The notes: a model not told the origin generated them from the sequence alone. Shown: positions 24,378 to 38,015, counted from the first letter of the stretch. The stretch: 64,000 nt of DNA from Wuchereria bancrofti (GCA_005281725.1 SSBO01000012.1:8965099-9029098), one strand, 5' to 3'. Numbers and translations are program-made.

Positions 24378-25699
24378 TAACTCTTTGCACATAAGTTCTT
24401 GTGGAAAATAATTTCTGTTTATGTTATTCTTAATATCTATTAAACACTTACCAACATTTATGTGGGAGACAACTTGCAAAAGCTAAAACCCCACATTTCA
24501 AATGTTGTAATGTACACACCTCAAAGATGATTCGAAAATTTCCTCGTGGTGCCGATTCTCCCATGTAAGCTTTATATGAAGTAATATTACTAAGGTAGAG
24601 AACTAAATATAGCAGATACTCCAATAATTGTGAACTTTGTTTGAATTAGGTTGAAAACAATGCAGTTGAAAGCGGAAATTTTCATTCAAATTCTGTTAAG
24701 GAAATTACACAAACTGAAATAATGATAAGCTTGCTAAAATCACTGTAAAATCATTATAGCAACACCGGGGAAAATTATAGAGCCTTAGCAGATATTTCTT
24801 TGACAGCACTCGGGTTTTTGTCAGTTTTCGTAGTTGCTAAGATCTATAGTAACCTCATATTTCATCTACAAAAAAAAAATTCTATCAACATATTTTTGCT
24901 ATATCATCTAAAAGTTTAAAACATGGCGGCTACAGACTATGCTTTCATTCCTCAGTACATCCGTACAATAAATTTTATAAGGCATTTTAACAAGAATAAC
25001 TACTGACAAAAGCATTCAGAACGTATATGGAAATATACGAAATCAAAGGAATGTTGATAAAACTTTTTGTAAGGCACGTTGACCAATATGTGACTAGGAA
25101 TAATTTGTTAAATGCTTGGAAAATGACAAAGGTGTGATAGAAACTGCCAATATAATAAATTGTCAACTTTTATCGAATGTGATTAACGTGAGCATTTAGA
25201 TATAATAATTGACGTCATACTATTTCCAAGACAACTCTAACAATATCATTTCTGAATAACTCGTCCACAAGTCAAAGAAATCTGACTACTTCCTCCCTCC
25301 AAGAAGAGTTACATATTATGTAATTTGCTCATTGATATCGTCCAGTAATAAAGTTAATAATGTATTTAAGTGAAACAATATAATACAATTAATAAAATTA
25401 GAAGTGCAAACATTTCAGATATTTTGTTTCAAACTTACTTGATGACTCAGTTCGCCCATTGTGTAGCAGAAATTACATGCATGGGTATTTTCATTCATAC
25501 AATAGATTTTATTTATCCAATTGTATGTCCATAAGGTAATTTTGCTTAGCTAACAGCCACGATGAACTGATGTAACACTTTGTACAAAGCAGTATTTGAT
25601 GCAAAAGTGCATCGGTAAGGCAAACATTAAAAAAATAAAAACTCACACTGCTTTTTACACTACCCGCAAGTAACATTAGTGAAAAGTGACAATAAAGGA
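24378..25699. other. Convergent intergenic spacer SLC3A / Fic, copy 2
   Basis: Same as 6625-7946; no gene seen. Confidence 0.6.
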
Positions 25700-28590
25700 T
25701 CACCATGATTCTTCCTGCTGCGCAGAGATTTTAGGAGCTGTTGATATACTACATTCACCAGATTCTTCTCGATAATCACATGTGGTTGCAGAGTTAATAT
25801 ACAACTGAAAGGAACAGGATCAAATTTAATTTCAGATTTACCATATTAAACAAATCTAATTAAAATGTCACTTTCCAAAAAAAAAGGCTGACTTGCAAGG
25901 TGGCATCTGTTTGACGTGCAATAAAGCGAATAAACGGACGAAGATTTCCACGGTTCGCGGCAATGAGAGCGTCATAATAATCAGAACGAGACTCAATTGG
26001 TATTATAACTGGCGGAAAACCGCTTTGCATCAAAATCAGATTCATTAACAATCGTGCAGTACGTCCGTTACCATCAATGAATGGATGTATCGAAACCTGT
26101 TTAAAAAAAGAATTCTTCCAGCTTTAAAAGGATGTATATAGTGAATTTGGAAGGATACAAGTGGTAATACGAAAATATAAGGTTTATGCCATCTTGATTT
26201 TAGTTCACACTTTTGCATCATAAACACTCTGAAAATGCAAAATTTTTGGAAAATGTGCATAGACAAACCAGCTTATAATGAGCAATAGCGGCACGTTCTA
26301 TGGGATCCAGCAATAAGCTATCATCCTCATTCAACCATTTCACCATTTCCTCCATTTCTCCTGGTACCATGTTTGCCGGAACAGGTGTGAAACTACCCAC
26401 AAACACCTCAAAAGAATAACGAACATCATAAAAAAAAAGAATAACAGAACGTCAAAAGCAACTATTCCAAACTTGCTCGTCCTACATTGCTCAAGAATAA
26501 AAAAAAAAAAAAATCACTGCCTATTTTGCATTAATCGACACTGCTTTAATGTTGCTCACATATATACAAAGTGACAATATTTCATTCTGTATCTGTATCA
26601 AACTCTTCCAAAGCATTCACTTCTCATTCACATAAAATACCAACCTGACTTTTGCGAAATACACTTGCTACTTCCGGATCGACGAAACCAAGAACACGAC
26701 TATGAATGTCCAAGATATCCTACAGTACAAACAAACTGACAAAAATAACATTATCTTAACATGCTGCAATAATTTTAAAATAACAGAAAAATTATTCGAT
26801 ATATTATTGCTGTTATTATACCTGAAGAGTAAAATACGAGACGTATGCAACGCTTTGGTTGATGAATCTCAGCGCAGCGTCCATTCCCAAAATCTCGTTA
26901 TGTTCCATAATACTTTTACCAGCCACTGCCATCCTTGTTTCTAATATGGACCTGAACTGGTAAACTAAACTGACATATTCTCTAAATAGCATTTCTCTTA
27001 AATCAACTGCTAACAAAAATCTTACCTTGTCTGACCAAGCGACATAGTATTGCCTTCAATTGCTACAGTATGGTAAATATGCAAAAAATACGATTCTTTC
27101 ATTGCTTTTCGCAAAGCCATATTAGTCTTTGGTATCCTTGAAAAATACGAACGCTTCTCGTGAAGTTTCTTCAACATTTCTCTATCAATTTCTTCCACTA
27201 TGGGTAAAGTCCTTGCTCGTCTTCTACAGATATCATTCAATCAGTGTAACAAGAAAGAAAATGACAAACAGGATATGAAATATGATTCCTATATAACTTT
27301 CTTCACTTATAAAATACTACTTTTTTTATTATGTTTTATTTTAGGACAGCTTCAAACATTATGAATCGTGTCCAAAATTTTGTCAAATATTTACCGTAAT
27401 ATTAAACAAACAGAACACAATCACGAATCATCATAATAATGTCATTCTACTGTTAATTACTCTTTTTATTACAATACAATGACAGAATTGTTCTTTCAGA
27501 CTAAAATATGACACAAAAATCTCACATTAACGCTTCAAGATGATGAGGATTGTAGCTCAATGCCCGTGAATATAACTCTTCCGCTTCGACCACATTTTTC
27601 CGTCCCATTTCAACTACTAGACCGTATTCGGTTAGAATATCTGGATGATGAGGAGCCAGAGCAAGCGCATGCTGAATAATGAGTTCTGCCTAAAAAGCAA
27701 TTAACATTTACAAAATCACATTTTCCAGAAATATCTACCACTGACAATCTAAACTTTTTCAACAAAAACTTAGCAACAAAACACGCATTCAGTATTGCCC
27801 CTTGAAATTGATGCTTTATGTTCAAGTGCAACTCCTATCTTTCATCAAATATCTTTACAACTATCACAAGGCCAAGCTGTGGGTAGCAGAATTTTTGAGT
27901 TACACCTTTTCCATATTTCCTTGTGTTCTCGATTGAACCGCAGCTTTTAAAGCTGCAAATGCTTCCTTCTCAGTTTCCCAACCCCACTGAATAACATTTG
28001 CTTGGATTGTACCAGCAACCACTCTTTCAACCTCTTGAAAATACCGCGGTTCCACAGATAAAGGGTCAACAAAATAACCTAATTCGGTTGTGCTGAAAAA
28101 TAATGCAAATAACATTTCGAGATTCTGTAAAATTAAGCAATCCAAATTCTTTGCAATCATTTCAGCTGTATTAAACTTCCTGTAAAAATATCAAACATAA
28201 AAATATTACTAACCCGCCATAACGTTTACGGGAAAAATGAGCTGAACAATAATCAGCTTGTTTGATAAACTCGGGTGCAAATTGCAAATTACAAATTACA
28301 TACTGCGAAACCACGATTCGTTGCACCAGAATCGGTAATATCTAAAAATAACTCTGATATCTTGCTCCATAAAATTCTCCTTAAAAATCTTAACTTATGT
28401 CCGAATTTCTAAGACTCCTTGCACAAATTATAGTCAACATTCTAGCGTTATGTCGTCATGAATTAACAGTTAAAAGCGTCACTTAACGTACCTGTACACA
28501 AACTGATACAACAATAGACAAAGCCACAACACGTGCCCAAGGTTGTGAAAAAACGTTGGTACCAGACGACATTTCAGACACTGCTAGCAT
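25700..28590 (-). CDS. fic-1: Fic-domain protein AMPylase (FICD/HYPE type), copy 2
   Basis: Identical to the gene at 7947-10837. Exons from high to low: 28590-28492, 28341-28304, 28092-27906, 27689-27526, 27223-27026, 26951-26822, 26719-26645, 26406-26269, 26096-25893, 25804-25700. The inhibitory TVAIEGN and catalytic HPFIDGNGR motifs are both intact, so this is a full second gene, not a pseudogene. It convergently faces SLC3A copy 2 and is divergent from Atg8 copy 2, as in copy 1. Confidence 0.95.
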
Positions 28591-30253
28591 TTATAGGTTG
28601 AGCATGTGCAATGATAATTCTTCACTTCACTGTCCATTATTAAATAACAGTAACATAAAGGAACAAAACTAAATGGGATCAGAAGGAAAGAGAAAGGGAA
28701 GAAAGGAAGAAGAAAGAAAAAGTATGGATGGTTCAATGAAAAATACATTTCGATCACCCAATCAGTCACTTCATTTAAAGTTATTTCTTTTTTGTGTTAT
28801 ATATATTCTTCCTTTTCATATATCGTTTTAAAGATTGTCAAAGAGTTGAAGTGGATTAAACAGAAATTCTCAGCAATAAAATTCTCACATTAACTGAATC
28901 TCGTTTTTTTATAAAATAAAATAATGTAAGAGAGAACTAAGCGCCAAATCTTTGAAAGAACGGTGAACAACTCACAGTGCATTGTTCTTTTTATCTTTTT
29001 TAAAAATTAGTTAAAAAACTAATTAATCGTATTTTTCTTTTTTTTTTTTACTTATCAAGCAAAGTGACTTGCTCAAATTATAAGAAAATAGACACTAACT
29101 TTGCTTACCTTACAGTAAGAGATGTGATTATAGTGCAGGATTGTAGACAGTCAAAGAAACAACCATCTGATGGTATCCTCGAAATATCCATTTTTTTTCC
29201 TGAAGGAATTAGAATTAATTTTGATAATCTAAAGTTCACACTGTATACCTTACGGTAATATTCTCTGAAAGCATTACTTGGCTATTTCTTAACGAAACAT
29301 GCAAAACGCAATCTGCAAACAATGCAGGCTTTGGCTTAATTAAACTTTTGCATCTAATTGTCTATGACCTCCTCTAATTGTGAAATATTCTTTCACAAAC
29401 TGCTTACAGTATTGCAAAAAGACGTATCATTTCAATTGGGTTGAGATTTGCTTAGCTAACAGAGTCCACCGTCCATATCGCTCCTTTCCGTAACAAAGTG
29501 TTCGAGGAAGAGAGGGGGTAGCATAATCGTTCAAGTAAGCGTTGCAACGGGAGCCTGAATTACTTGTGCTTAGGTCCATTCCGTGTACGCAATCTGTACA
29601 TAACTGTCTGCGAATGTTAAGTGTACCTATATGTGACTTGTTGTGACTGTATGGACGTATCTGTGCACGTGACTGTTTGTGAATCACGTGTACTTCAACA
29701 CATTATGCGCAGCACAGCACAGAACTCGTTTACATGAGAGCAGAAGCAGCGATTTGTTTGGAGGACAGATTATTGAGAGGTGAAATAGGAAGAGGGAATG
29801 ACGGTGATGGTGAGATGAAATGGGAATAATACATCCTCAGTAGACTACAAACTGCTAGTTAGTACAGATATATACATAGTGACATACGTGCAAATATATG
29901 CACGCGCATAGCGATAACTGTTCCAAGCAGCGAGAATGTTATCATAAGATTTTGCGTTGTTTATATAATTTGTCTTTTATTGTGACTTTTTTGTATAGGT
30001 GTGTATGTATAGATAGGTATATATATATATATGTTTGTGTGTATGTGTCTGTTTGTGTGTTCGTATGTTTGTATGTATGTATGTGTGCTTGTTCTAGTAG
30101 TGCTATGGTATTTATATACATCAATGTAAAGAGGAAAAAGTAATGGAATGATCTGCAGAACGGAATAAACGTTGGTAATTAGATACGGATCTGAGAGGAC
30201 GGAACTGGAGGAAAGGGTTGCATACCGCGGAGAGAGCGGAAGTACTAGAAGAG
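28591..30253. promoter_or_regulatory. Divergent upstream region shared by Fic and Atg8 genes, copy 2
   Basis: Same as 10838-12500, including the microsatellite at 29999-30087. Confidence 0.5.
29999..30087. repeat. TA/TG-rich microsatellite, copy 2
   Basis: Same length and interruptions as 12246-12334. Microsatellites mutate quickly, so the lack of any change is itself evidence for a very recent duplication or an artefact. Confidence 0.9.
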
Positions 30254-32175
30254 ATGGCATTTAGCGGATATATACCAACATTCAAGGAACGACACTCGTT
30301 TGGTACGTTTTTTCCATGTCTTCATGACATGAATCATTGTTTCTTTTTAATGGGAGATATGAATTGCTTGAAAGATGACATTGTGTTGATTTCGTTCATT
30401 AAGCACTGATAAGTATCATTAATCACAAGATTAGCTTCTTTCTTCTAAACCCTATTTTTTGTTCATTTATAGCTAAAAAAGTCCGTGTCCATATTGCTAC
30501 CGATGTAAGAGTTAGTGATATCTCTTCTGACCAACAGTTATGAATGCTGTAAGATATCTCATAATATTTTGGGACTTTTATTACATAAATTCGCACATTG
30601 TGCATTTTCCGTTTACATTCCCTTCTATTCTGGAAGCACTTTTTATTCGAAAGTTTTTGGGAATGCCCGTTATCGAACAATTTCGTTCAAATACACCGGA
30701 TGAGAAAGGAAAAAGGAGAGGATGAAGCTAGGGAAGAAGAAGAAAAGACAAGGATATTGTATTTGGTTGATATATGAAGTTTTGTTCTATTTTTTTAACG
30801 CATCTTTTTGCAACGTTTTTCCTTTTTCACCGTTTGCAAAGTGAAGATTGAGCACGTTTGTAGTTTTAAAATTTTCAACATTCTTTAATGAGATACTACA
30901 ATGAGAATAGTGAGATTATGTAACAAGCACTTCCTTACTGTTTTTGCAACGAATATTACCGTGAATGGAAAGAAAACAATTGATAGTGGAGATAAAATAT
31001 GAAGAATAGGGCGTTGAGATGATGACTTCGATTTACATATTTGATTAATGGCAATACACCCATTGGCGTGCGAATATTGTGCAAATGAATGATACCAAAT
31101 TGTCGGTTTGGTATTTGTTTTTATTTAAAAAAAATATCTGTATTCCACTAGTCATCCAATCTGACAACTGTTGCTGGAAATGGATGACCGTTTAAAGTAT
31201 CATTTCATTAGCTTCTTCATTTAAACGTAGAATCCACGAAAAAGTTTGTATTAAAAAATTTTTTCTCTTAAAACAATGAAGTTTGATAATCCAGAAAGTT
31301 TAAAATTTCCAGAAAGTTTAAAAATGGCAAGAATGCATCTATTGTCCTTTAAAATTCATTTGATACAATGTTAGGATAGCAAAATAACCTTATAAATTTA
31401 GAGTTAGTTATCTGAAATTTCTAAATTAATATGATATTATAAAGCAGTCACTGAGCAAAAGTCGAACTGTCTTTACAATTTCAGCAGCACGTGCAAAAGA
31501 TGCAGCAGAAGCACGACAGCAGCAACCGAATAAGATTCCTGTTGTGATTGAGAGATTTGAAGGGGAGAAGTACTTGCCATTGTTGGATCGGTGCAAATTT
31601 CTTGTGCCAGATCATATAACAGTTGCCGGATTGATGCAAATTGTGCGAAGGTTTGTCATTTTACAATTTATTTATGTTTCGTTCTTTTTTCTGCTGTTAA
31701 TTCGACGCTGAAAATTCATATCTGCCGAAATAAATCACAAGCATTAATAAATTATAACTCGATAAGTTTCATGTTCATTTGCGTTTTGTTTCTCTTCTCG
31801 ATCCCTGCCAGTTCCGTCGCTGTAGGCGCTTCTTACGTTTTTTTAATGCCTACTTTTTGTTATGAGGAGCAAAGAAAGGATGGATTTCCAGTGCTCTAAA
31901 ATGCACATCATAATTTACTGAAATGTGAAATGAAACACAGTGCTTATAAATTGTTTTGTTGATTTTTTTTTTGTTTTTAATTCGAAATAGATTGAAAATC
32001 TTTTTTAAGGCGACTACAGCTTCATCCGGATCAAACTTTCTTCCTCTTGGTCAATGAGAAATCGATGGTTTCAAACAGTATGAATATGCATCAGCTCTAC
32101 CAGCAGGAAGCAGACCAGGATGGCTTCCTATACATGGTTTACACTAGCCAACCGGCGTTTGGTAGCATCAAATGA
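30254..32175 (+). CDS. lgg-2: Atg8-family ubiquitin-like protein, LC3/LGG-2 type, copy 2
   Basis: Identical to the gene at 12501-14422; exons 30254-30302, 31485-31650, 32010-32175, 126 aa. C-terminal FG-SIK processing site intact. Poly(A) signal at 32312-32317. Confidence 0.96.
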
Positions 32176-32311
32176 GCGTAAATATCTACGTGTTCATTAC
32201 CTCTGCAAGATTTTTGGAATTTTCTTCCATTTATTTCTGCTTTGATACTCAACAAGAATTAATACGTTTGTAACACAAAATATAGTCCTGTACAAAAAAG
32301 AAAAAACACTC

Positions 32312-32317
32312 AATAAA
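32312..32317 (+). terminator. Poly(A) signal of Atg8 gene, copy 2
   Basis: AATAAA, counterpart of 14559-14564. Confidence 0.55.
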
Positions 32318-32943
32318 AATGTTATTATCATTCAACATTATTATATAAATGTGTGTTACTTTTTATTCCTGATTTTATTATCTTTTGTAACATAATTTCC
32401 TTTCTGTGTATTCGAAATTTGGCTTGTTTTGGCTTCCTTACCACCGTGATGTATTGTTTCGCGTTAATTCATGAATTAAGAATCACTGTATAAAATAATT
32501 CTTTTCCCTATTCCATAATGTGTTACGGACATTATCAGTAAGCCAGAGGAAGAGTTTTCTTGAACGAATTATTATTAGAACTTGAAACTTGTTTTAAAAA
32601 ATACTCATTAAATGCTCACATTGAAAAATTCTTCTGTTCATGGTGGTTCAAATATTTAAGGAAGAAAGTTTCAGTTAGGGATTTTTTTTATAATGCTTCT
32701 TATTTTTATGGAATCCTCTGAAAAAGAGAGTTTTATATCTTAACTGAGATGAGGTAATTGGAGTAGTGCGAACGGATGCAAGGGAACTAGTGGTGAGTGA
32801 AAATTCTTAACCAGTAGGGTCAGACAGTTGTATACTTTACAAACTGATAAAAGAACCGTAAAGTTCCATTCATTTAGTGATTTGTTGCTTCCGTATGTTT
32901 TCGATTTGTCGCTTCCGTAAACTGTTTTTTGACACTGTATCAG

Positions 32944-32975
32944 CTATTTTCGACAGTTAAACCTGTCGAAAATAG
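32944..32975. repeat. Perfect inverted repeat (hairpin), copy 2
   Basis: Same 13-bp arms and 6-base loop as at 15191-15222, again 150 bases before the end of the large repeat. Confidence 0.9.
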
Positions 32976-33124
32976 AAAATACATTATTGTACATAAAAGA
33001 CAGTTGTGTTGAACATTTCACACACACCGGAAGCATCTGTCCCTCCATATGAAAAGATAAACGTCGTTTATCACACACACGTCTTTGATTACAACTCTTG
33101 ATCCACTTACTCATCATTATTTGA

Positions 33125-33125
<1 letters not shown>

Positions 33126-33155
<30 letters not shown>

Positions 33156-33181
33156 TTAATAAATATAGTAATAATAGTAAT
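33126..33181. repeat. AAT/ATG trinucleotide microsatellite at the repeat edge
   Basis: Imperfect (AATGAT)n/(AAT)n tract starting at the first base where copy 2 departs from copy 1. Its complement gives a spurious poly-isoleucine frame. Confidence 0.88.
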
Positions 33182-33595
33182 GTAGAAGTTCTGCAGTAAT
33201 GGCCATCGATGACCAGTTTTAACATAATATTTAGTGAGGATAGTACATGTTTATTTATCTATTTGATGAAAAAGTGGAATAACCAAAGGCAACAGCGGCA
33301 GCAGCAGATCAGCCCGTTAATAGACTGTCCACTGTCCATCGATAAAAGCTAAACGAGCACTACTCACTCCTACCTTTCCTTCTTTCTCTCTCTTTCAACC
33401 AAAATACAAATTTCACGGCAAACTATATTCAATTCATCATTACAGCTCTTTTAATCATTCTATTCCTCATTATTATTCAAAGTTTTTGCCAACGAAAATT
33501 TCTAATTTGATCACTGATCCCTTATTATATTATTCAAAACAAATTGGCGGTAAAACTGCCAATTGTTTCATTAGTATTGTTGATTAACAGTTATC
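33126..33595. other. Spacer at the right edge of the large repeat
   Basis: Begins with an AAT/ATG microsatellite (33126-33181), continues with CAG-like and pyrimidine-rich bits, and at about 33438-33500 has a stretch loosely similar to the junction at about 15335-15395 (shared core AAGTTTTTGC). It ends 5 bases after a TTAACAG site just before the astacin start codon, which may be a splice or spliced-leader acceptor. Confidence 0.55.
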
Positions 33596-36500
33596 ATGCT
33601 GGGCATATTACTCTCTGTTTCTTTGTTTTATCAATTACCTGACCGTTACACTGCATTACCAATGTCCGCGAATGATTTTATGAGGGATTACGTTGAGGCT
33701 GACCGACAGAAAGTATTATTTGATGGTATGAAAATTTAGAAATTCAAAATGAAAGAAAAAAAATTAGAATTAAATCAAGTTATATTATTATATTAACTAA
33801 GAAAGACCTCTTGCATGTATAGAAAAGTTTAGAATTGAGTAAGACCATTATACAGATGAGATGTGTGGAAAATATAAGAATTTGAAAACGTTCATGAATC
33901 AATTCTTTTATGATAGTTGCTAATCTCAATGGATCTTAATTGAATATGAAGTAGAATTTGATTTCTTCATTCATAATTATCTTACTGAAATTTGCACTGA
34001 TGATCGTAAAACTTCAGATTTGGGACAAAAATACTTACAGCCACAGGATTTCGCTCTCGCCAAGATCACTCCTGGTATGTTCCTGTTAAATAAATTTCAC
34101 CTAAAAAATAATTAACAGATTACTTTTTGAAACTTGAAAAAAAAAGACTTACTTACTACTTATTGTCTCTTTTGAATTGTTTTCCTAATCTTTACCTAAA
34201 TTCGTCATATTGCTCAATTTGTTTTGCCATATAAGATCAAATCAATTGCAACCTTGCATCCATTAAATAATCCGGTTGTGTAATTTTGTTCATATCTGCT
34301 GTAATTTCGATATAATCCACATGTAATTCCGTGGAATAGATCAACCTTTGTGTAATTTTCTCACTCACAATCATAATTTCCTAGTCTCATCCAATGCAAA
34401 GTATTTTCTGAGTTTTCATAACTCTTTTGGGTCTTTCTTTTGGCGAACATGCAGTAGTGCATGTCATGAATTTAGCTTTTTTTAAATTAGAAATTTGTCT
34501 CGTTGAATCAAGAATTCACTCATCACTTACCTGTAGCAGACTAAATACAACAACACTGTATCATTTGTTATTTACTTAGTATGAACTAATTCCATAAATA
34601 TGAGTGAGATAGTTGAATTTAACAATATACTGATCCAGAAACCGGTTTACTCTTGTTTTGTGTATGAAACTTTAATCAAACTTCAAAAAAAAAAAGAGAA
34701 AAAAATTTCAGTAGAGAATGTCAGCGAGGAACAGCTAAGTTCCATTATCAATTCGCAACTTTTTGAGGGTGACATTTTGGGTGTCGATTTGCCGACAGCA
34801 ATATCAACGTTGATTTTGAGAGATGAATTGTTGGATCAATATGATCATCTATTCAAACTCCCTGTATGTTTCTTGTCTATGGGTGATTTGATAATTTTTG
34901 ATAATAGAATTCTATTTGAAGCTTACTTTTGTAGTATCATAGCGCACTAAATTTGGACACATACAAGGGTAGGATATGGCCAAATGGACAAGTACCATAT
35001 TTGTTGGAAGATGGAATGTCTGAAAAGTGAGTTTCTTTTTGAGATTAAAAACAAATGTTAAGTTACCAGTTTTAAATTATGAATTACATATAAAACCGTG
35101 CAAAATTGCACATTACCGTCTTCTTTTTTTTAAATGATATATTTCGAAACTATCCTAAGGTTTATAGAATGTATTAAAACCTTTTTCTTCATAACCAGAA
35201 AACTCCCTCTCTCGATTTACTCCTTCATTTGTGTATCAAATACCATTGATCAATATATGACTTTGTCCAGTTTATCCACCTGTTTAATTATTGAAAGGAA
35301 ATTAGATGAACGGAATAAATTTGCAGGCAAAGAGTAGCTATTGCACAAGCATTCGATGAATTCAGAGAAAAAACTTGCATAAAATTTATACCAAAAACTG
35401 ATAATGATATCGATTATATTATTATCCAAAGGAGTAAAAAAGATGGGTTGGTTGTTTCCGTCATTTTTTCATCAAATACCATTGATTAATATATGACCTT
35501 GTCTATTTTATCCATTTGTTTATTTAAATTATTGATTTTACTTGAAATATGAGCAGATCTTTGGAAATATTCGATTACGCATTCATCCGTAACGAGAATT
35601 TCCATTATCTCCTGCATGTATTAGTTTATCAATTGTTTTTTTCAGTGAAAGTTTAATCTTCTTAATATTGAAAAATTGATCTAAATTAATTTAGCTGTTC
35701 GTCACATGTTGGACGAGCTGGTGGCAATCAGACGGTATCCTTAGAAGCTGATAAATGTTTTAAAAAAGGAATCATTGCCCATGAGTTAATGCACGTAATT
35801 GGATTCCTTCACGAGCATTCACGTTCCGATCGCGATGCATATATAGATATTATTGTGGAAAACATTCATCCCGGTACTCAGTGAACTTAAGCTTGGGTCT
35901 CTCTCTCTCTTTCTCCCTGATAATGTTAGACTGAATTGGAGGAAATAATCAAGGCAAACATATTTTAAGTTTAATTTTTTAGTTTAAAAAGAATCGGATG
36001 CAAGATTTACAGCCTTCTCTTAACATAATTTGCTTAATTGAACAAGCTCGCATTTTGGAAACATTTAAAAATCTTTACTGGATTCTAGGGATGCTACGGA
36101 ATTTCGAAAAATATCCAGAAAAAGTTGTTGATCTGTTGGGGTTGCCTTACGATTATGGTTCGATAATGCACTACCACAACCTTGCATTTTCTAGGAATGG
36201 CCAATCAACTATTTTACCTAAAGTTAGTAATTCATTTTTTTATGCTAGGAAACTCATCATAATATGAGGATAATAATAACGGTCAGCCAAATTTGAAGTA
36301 AAACATACACATTTTAAAAAGCAGGCTGAAAAAGTATTACTATCTGTTAATTGTCTAAGACCGAACATTTTGAAACATTCTAAAGATGAAATTACATAAG
36401 AAAGTTGTAATTAACGCTGTTGAATGCTTTTAAATACTTAAATGTTACGCCAATGTACAGTTTTGTCATTACGAAATCAGTCAAACTAAATGACCCAATG

Positions 36501-37870
36501 ATACTTTTTATATTCAAAATGTTTCCTAAAGGATTTGAAATGCAAAAAAAGAACGATTACAGAAGCGAATTTCTAATCAAATTAACTTCTAATCAAATTA
36601 ACTTATTCCTTCACCGAGGATTGTATGCCAAAAATTTAGAATCAAACTGCGAAAATTGGACAGCGACACGAACTTAGCCCTATTGATGTCGCAAAGATAA
36701 ACAAGCTTTATAACTGCAATCCACTACCAGTGTCAGTAACGACATCACAGCCACCAACAACAACTCCAGTGGCACTAACAGCATTACTGCTACCAACAAC
36801 AACAGCTTCTGCTACTTTAATAACCAGTGAAACAATCATGACATTATCTGTCAAAAGTAACTGGTCGAGAAGTATAATAACATTATTTCCATTTCGCTCA
36901 TTTCGGACCAAAAGACCAGTAATAACTGAAAAACTCCGAGCTATTAATACTACCGTAAAAGCAAAAACAACGGTAGTGACAGGTATTTAAACCAGATCTC
37001 AAGTTGATACAATCTCAAACTTTCATCACATTAAAATGAGTATATATTTTATTAATTTAAAAAGAAAAGATTTATTGAATATTTTATAGAAAAAGTATTT
37101 TTTATTTTATAAAAAAAGTACATATTTTATTGAGTACTATATAAACTAATAGATTTATTAAAATTATTTCCCTGGTCGTTTAAATGTAATAAGATTAACA
37201 AAATAATTATTAATTGTAATGATAAAAAAATATTTTTGTAACCAAACTTTTTCATGTCGACTCACTCCATTGAGTTCTCTTCGATGTATGTAATTTTGTC
37301 ATTAAAAGACAACTTCCCATTACTTTTTTTAACCTCATTTCCTTTTTCTCTCTAAACTGACTTAACAAGAAGCATCCTTCATGTTGATTTTTTTAATTGC
37401 AGTTTGCGAGGATCTGAATGCACACTGTGAAATGTGGCAACAACTTGGCCATTGCCAATATTCGCCGAAGTATATGGGTCACTATTGCAAAAAAGCATGC
37501 GGACTCTGTCCACCAAAAACAAGTAGCATTAAATTTTAGATTTCAGATTCAAGAAAAAATATTAAGTAATAAAAAGCAATGTTAATTAACGATACTAAAA
37601 CATTTCAGTCAAATTTTGACTGCATTTCTTAAGCGAAATCCTTTTCAAAACAAGAGAAAAGTGATGTCCAACAATCAATTAATTAGTGTTTCAGACAGAA
37701 AAAAATTAAATCGGAAAATCCAATCATCACGATGTATGGATAAGAATTTATTCTGCAGTTATTGGGCAAGCATCGGGGAATGCAATACGGGAAGTAAATT
37801 TATGACGATATTCTGCAAACGATCATGTAATAACTGTGGCAATAAAATGGGAAATGCTGTCCACGAATAA
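33596..37870 (+). CDS. Secreted astacin-family zinc metalloprotease with two ShKT domains
   Basis: Ten exons, 500 aa: 33596-33725, 34018-34074, 34712-34863, 34935-35026, 35327-35446, 35695-35873, 36089-36222, 36640-36982, 37403-37522, 37695-37870. Seen here: a hydrophobic N-terminus (likely signal peptide), a propeptide with the astacin aspartate switch FEGDI (about 80-84), mature domain near [13 protein letters not shown] (about 123), the zinc motif [19 protein letters not shown] (His 213, 217, 223) and the Met-turn SIMHY (about 268-272). A Thr/Pro-rich linker (about 325-400) follows, then two six-cysteine ShKT modules (about 404-440 and 456-490). All catalytic residues are present, so a secreted active protease is expected, of the kind nematodes use on cuticle or extracellular matrix. 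Which nas gene it matches cannot be decided. Exon 10 could start at more than one acceptor; 37695 keeps frame and a TTTCAG site. A closer acceptor at 37609 would stop the frame within a few codons. Confidence 0.93.
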
Positions 37871-38015
37871 ATGAAATCCAACCATCCGGATTAGGTCGTG
37901 CAGTATTTCTATTACTTATAATCTATGTACTTCCTAAAACGGGTCTGTTGAATGTACTTGTGAAACTTACTACCGTATAACATATTCATGACAATAACTT
38001 ATTAATAATATTAAA

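Larger units (their letters stand above)
17753..33125. repeat. Large direct repeat, copy 2
   Basis: Second copy of the sequence at 1-15372, in the same orientation. After the last shared bases (33114-33125) it diverges at once into an AAT/ATG-rich microsatellite, whereas copy 1 continues into the retroelement remnant. Every gene in copy 1 is present here with an unbroken reading frame, so neither copy shows signs of decay. Confidence 0.97.
32176..33125. other. Spacer after Atg8 gene up to the repeat edge, copy 2
   Basis: Same as 14423-15372, including the hairpin; ends where similarity between the copies stops. Confidence 0.6.

Noticed and set aside
32944..33225. 93-codon minus-strand frame with a poly-isoleucine run
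   Set aside because: The run comes from the AAT microsatellite at the repeat edge and the rest crosses the duplication boundary.
36708..36911. Minus-strand Val/Gly-rich frame opposite the astacin linker
   Set aside because: Shadow of the Thr/Pro-rich linker exon of the astacin gene.
37609..37694. Earlier start for the last astacin exon, using the acceptor at 37607-37608
   Set aside because: Joined in phase to the previous exon it reaches TGA within four codons; the acceptor at 37693-37694 keeps the second ShKT domain in frame.
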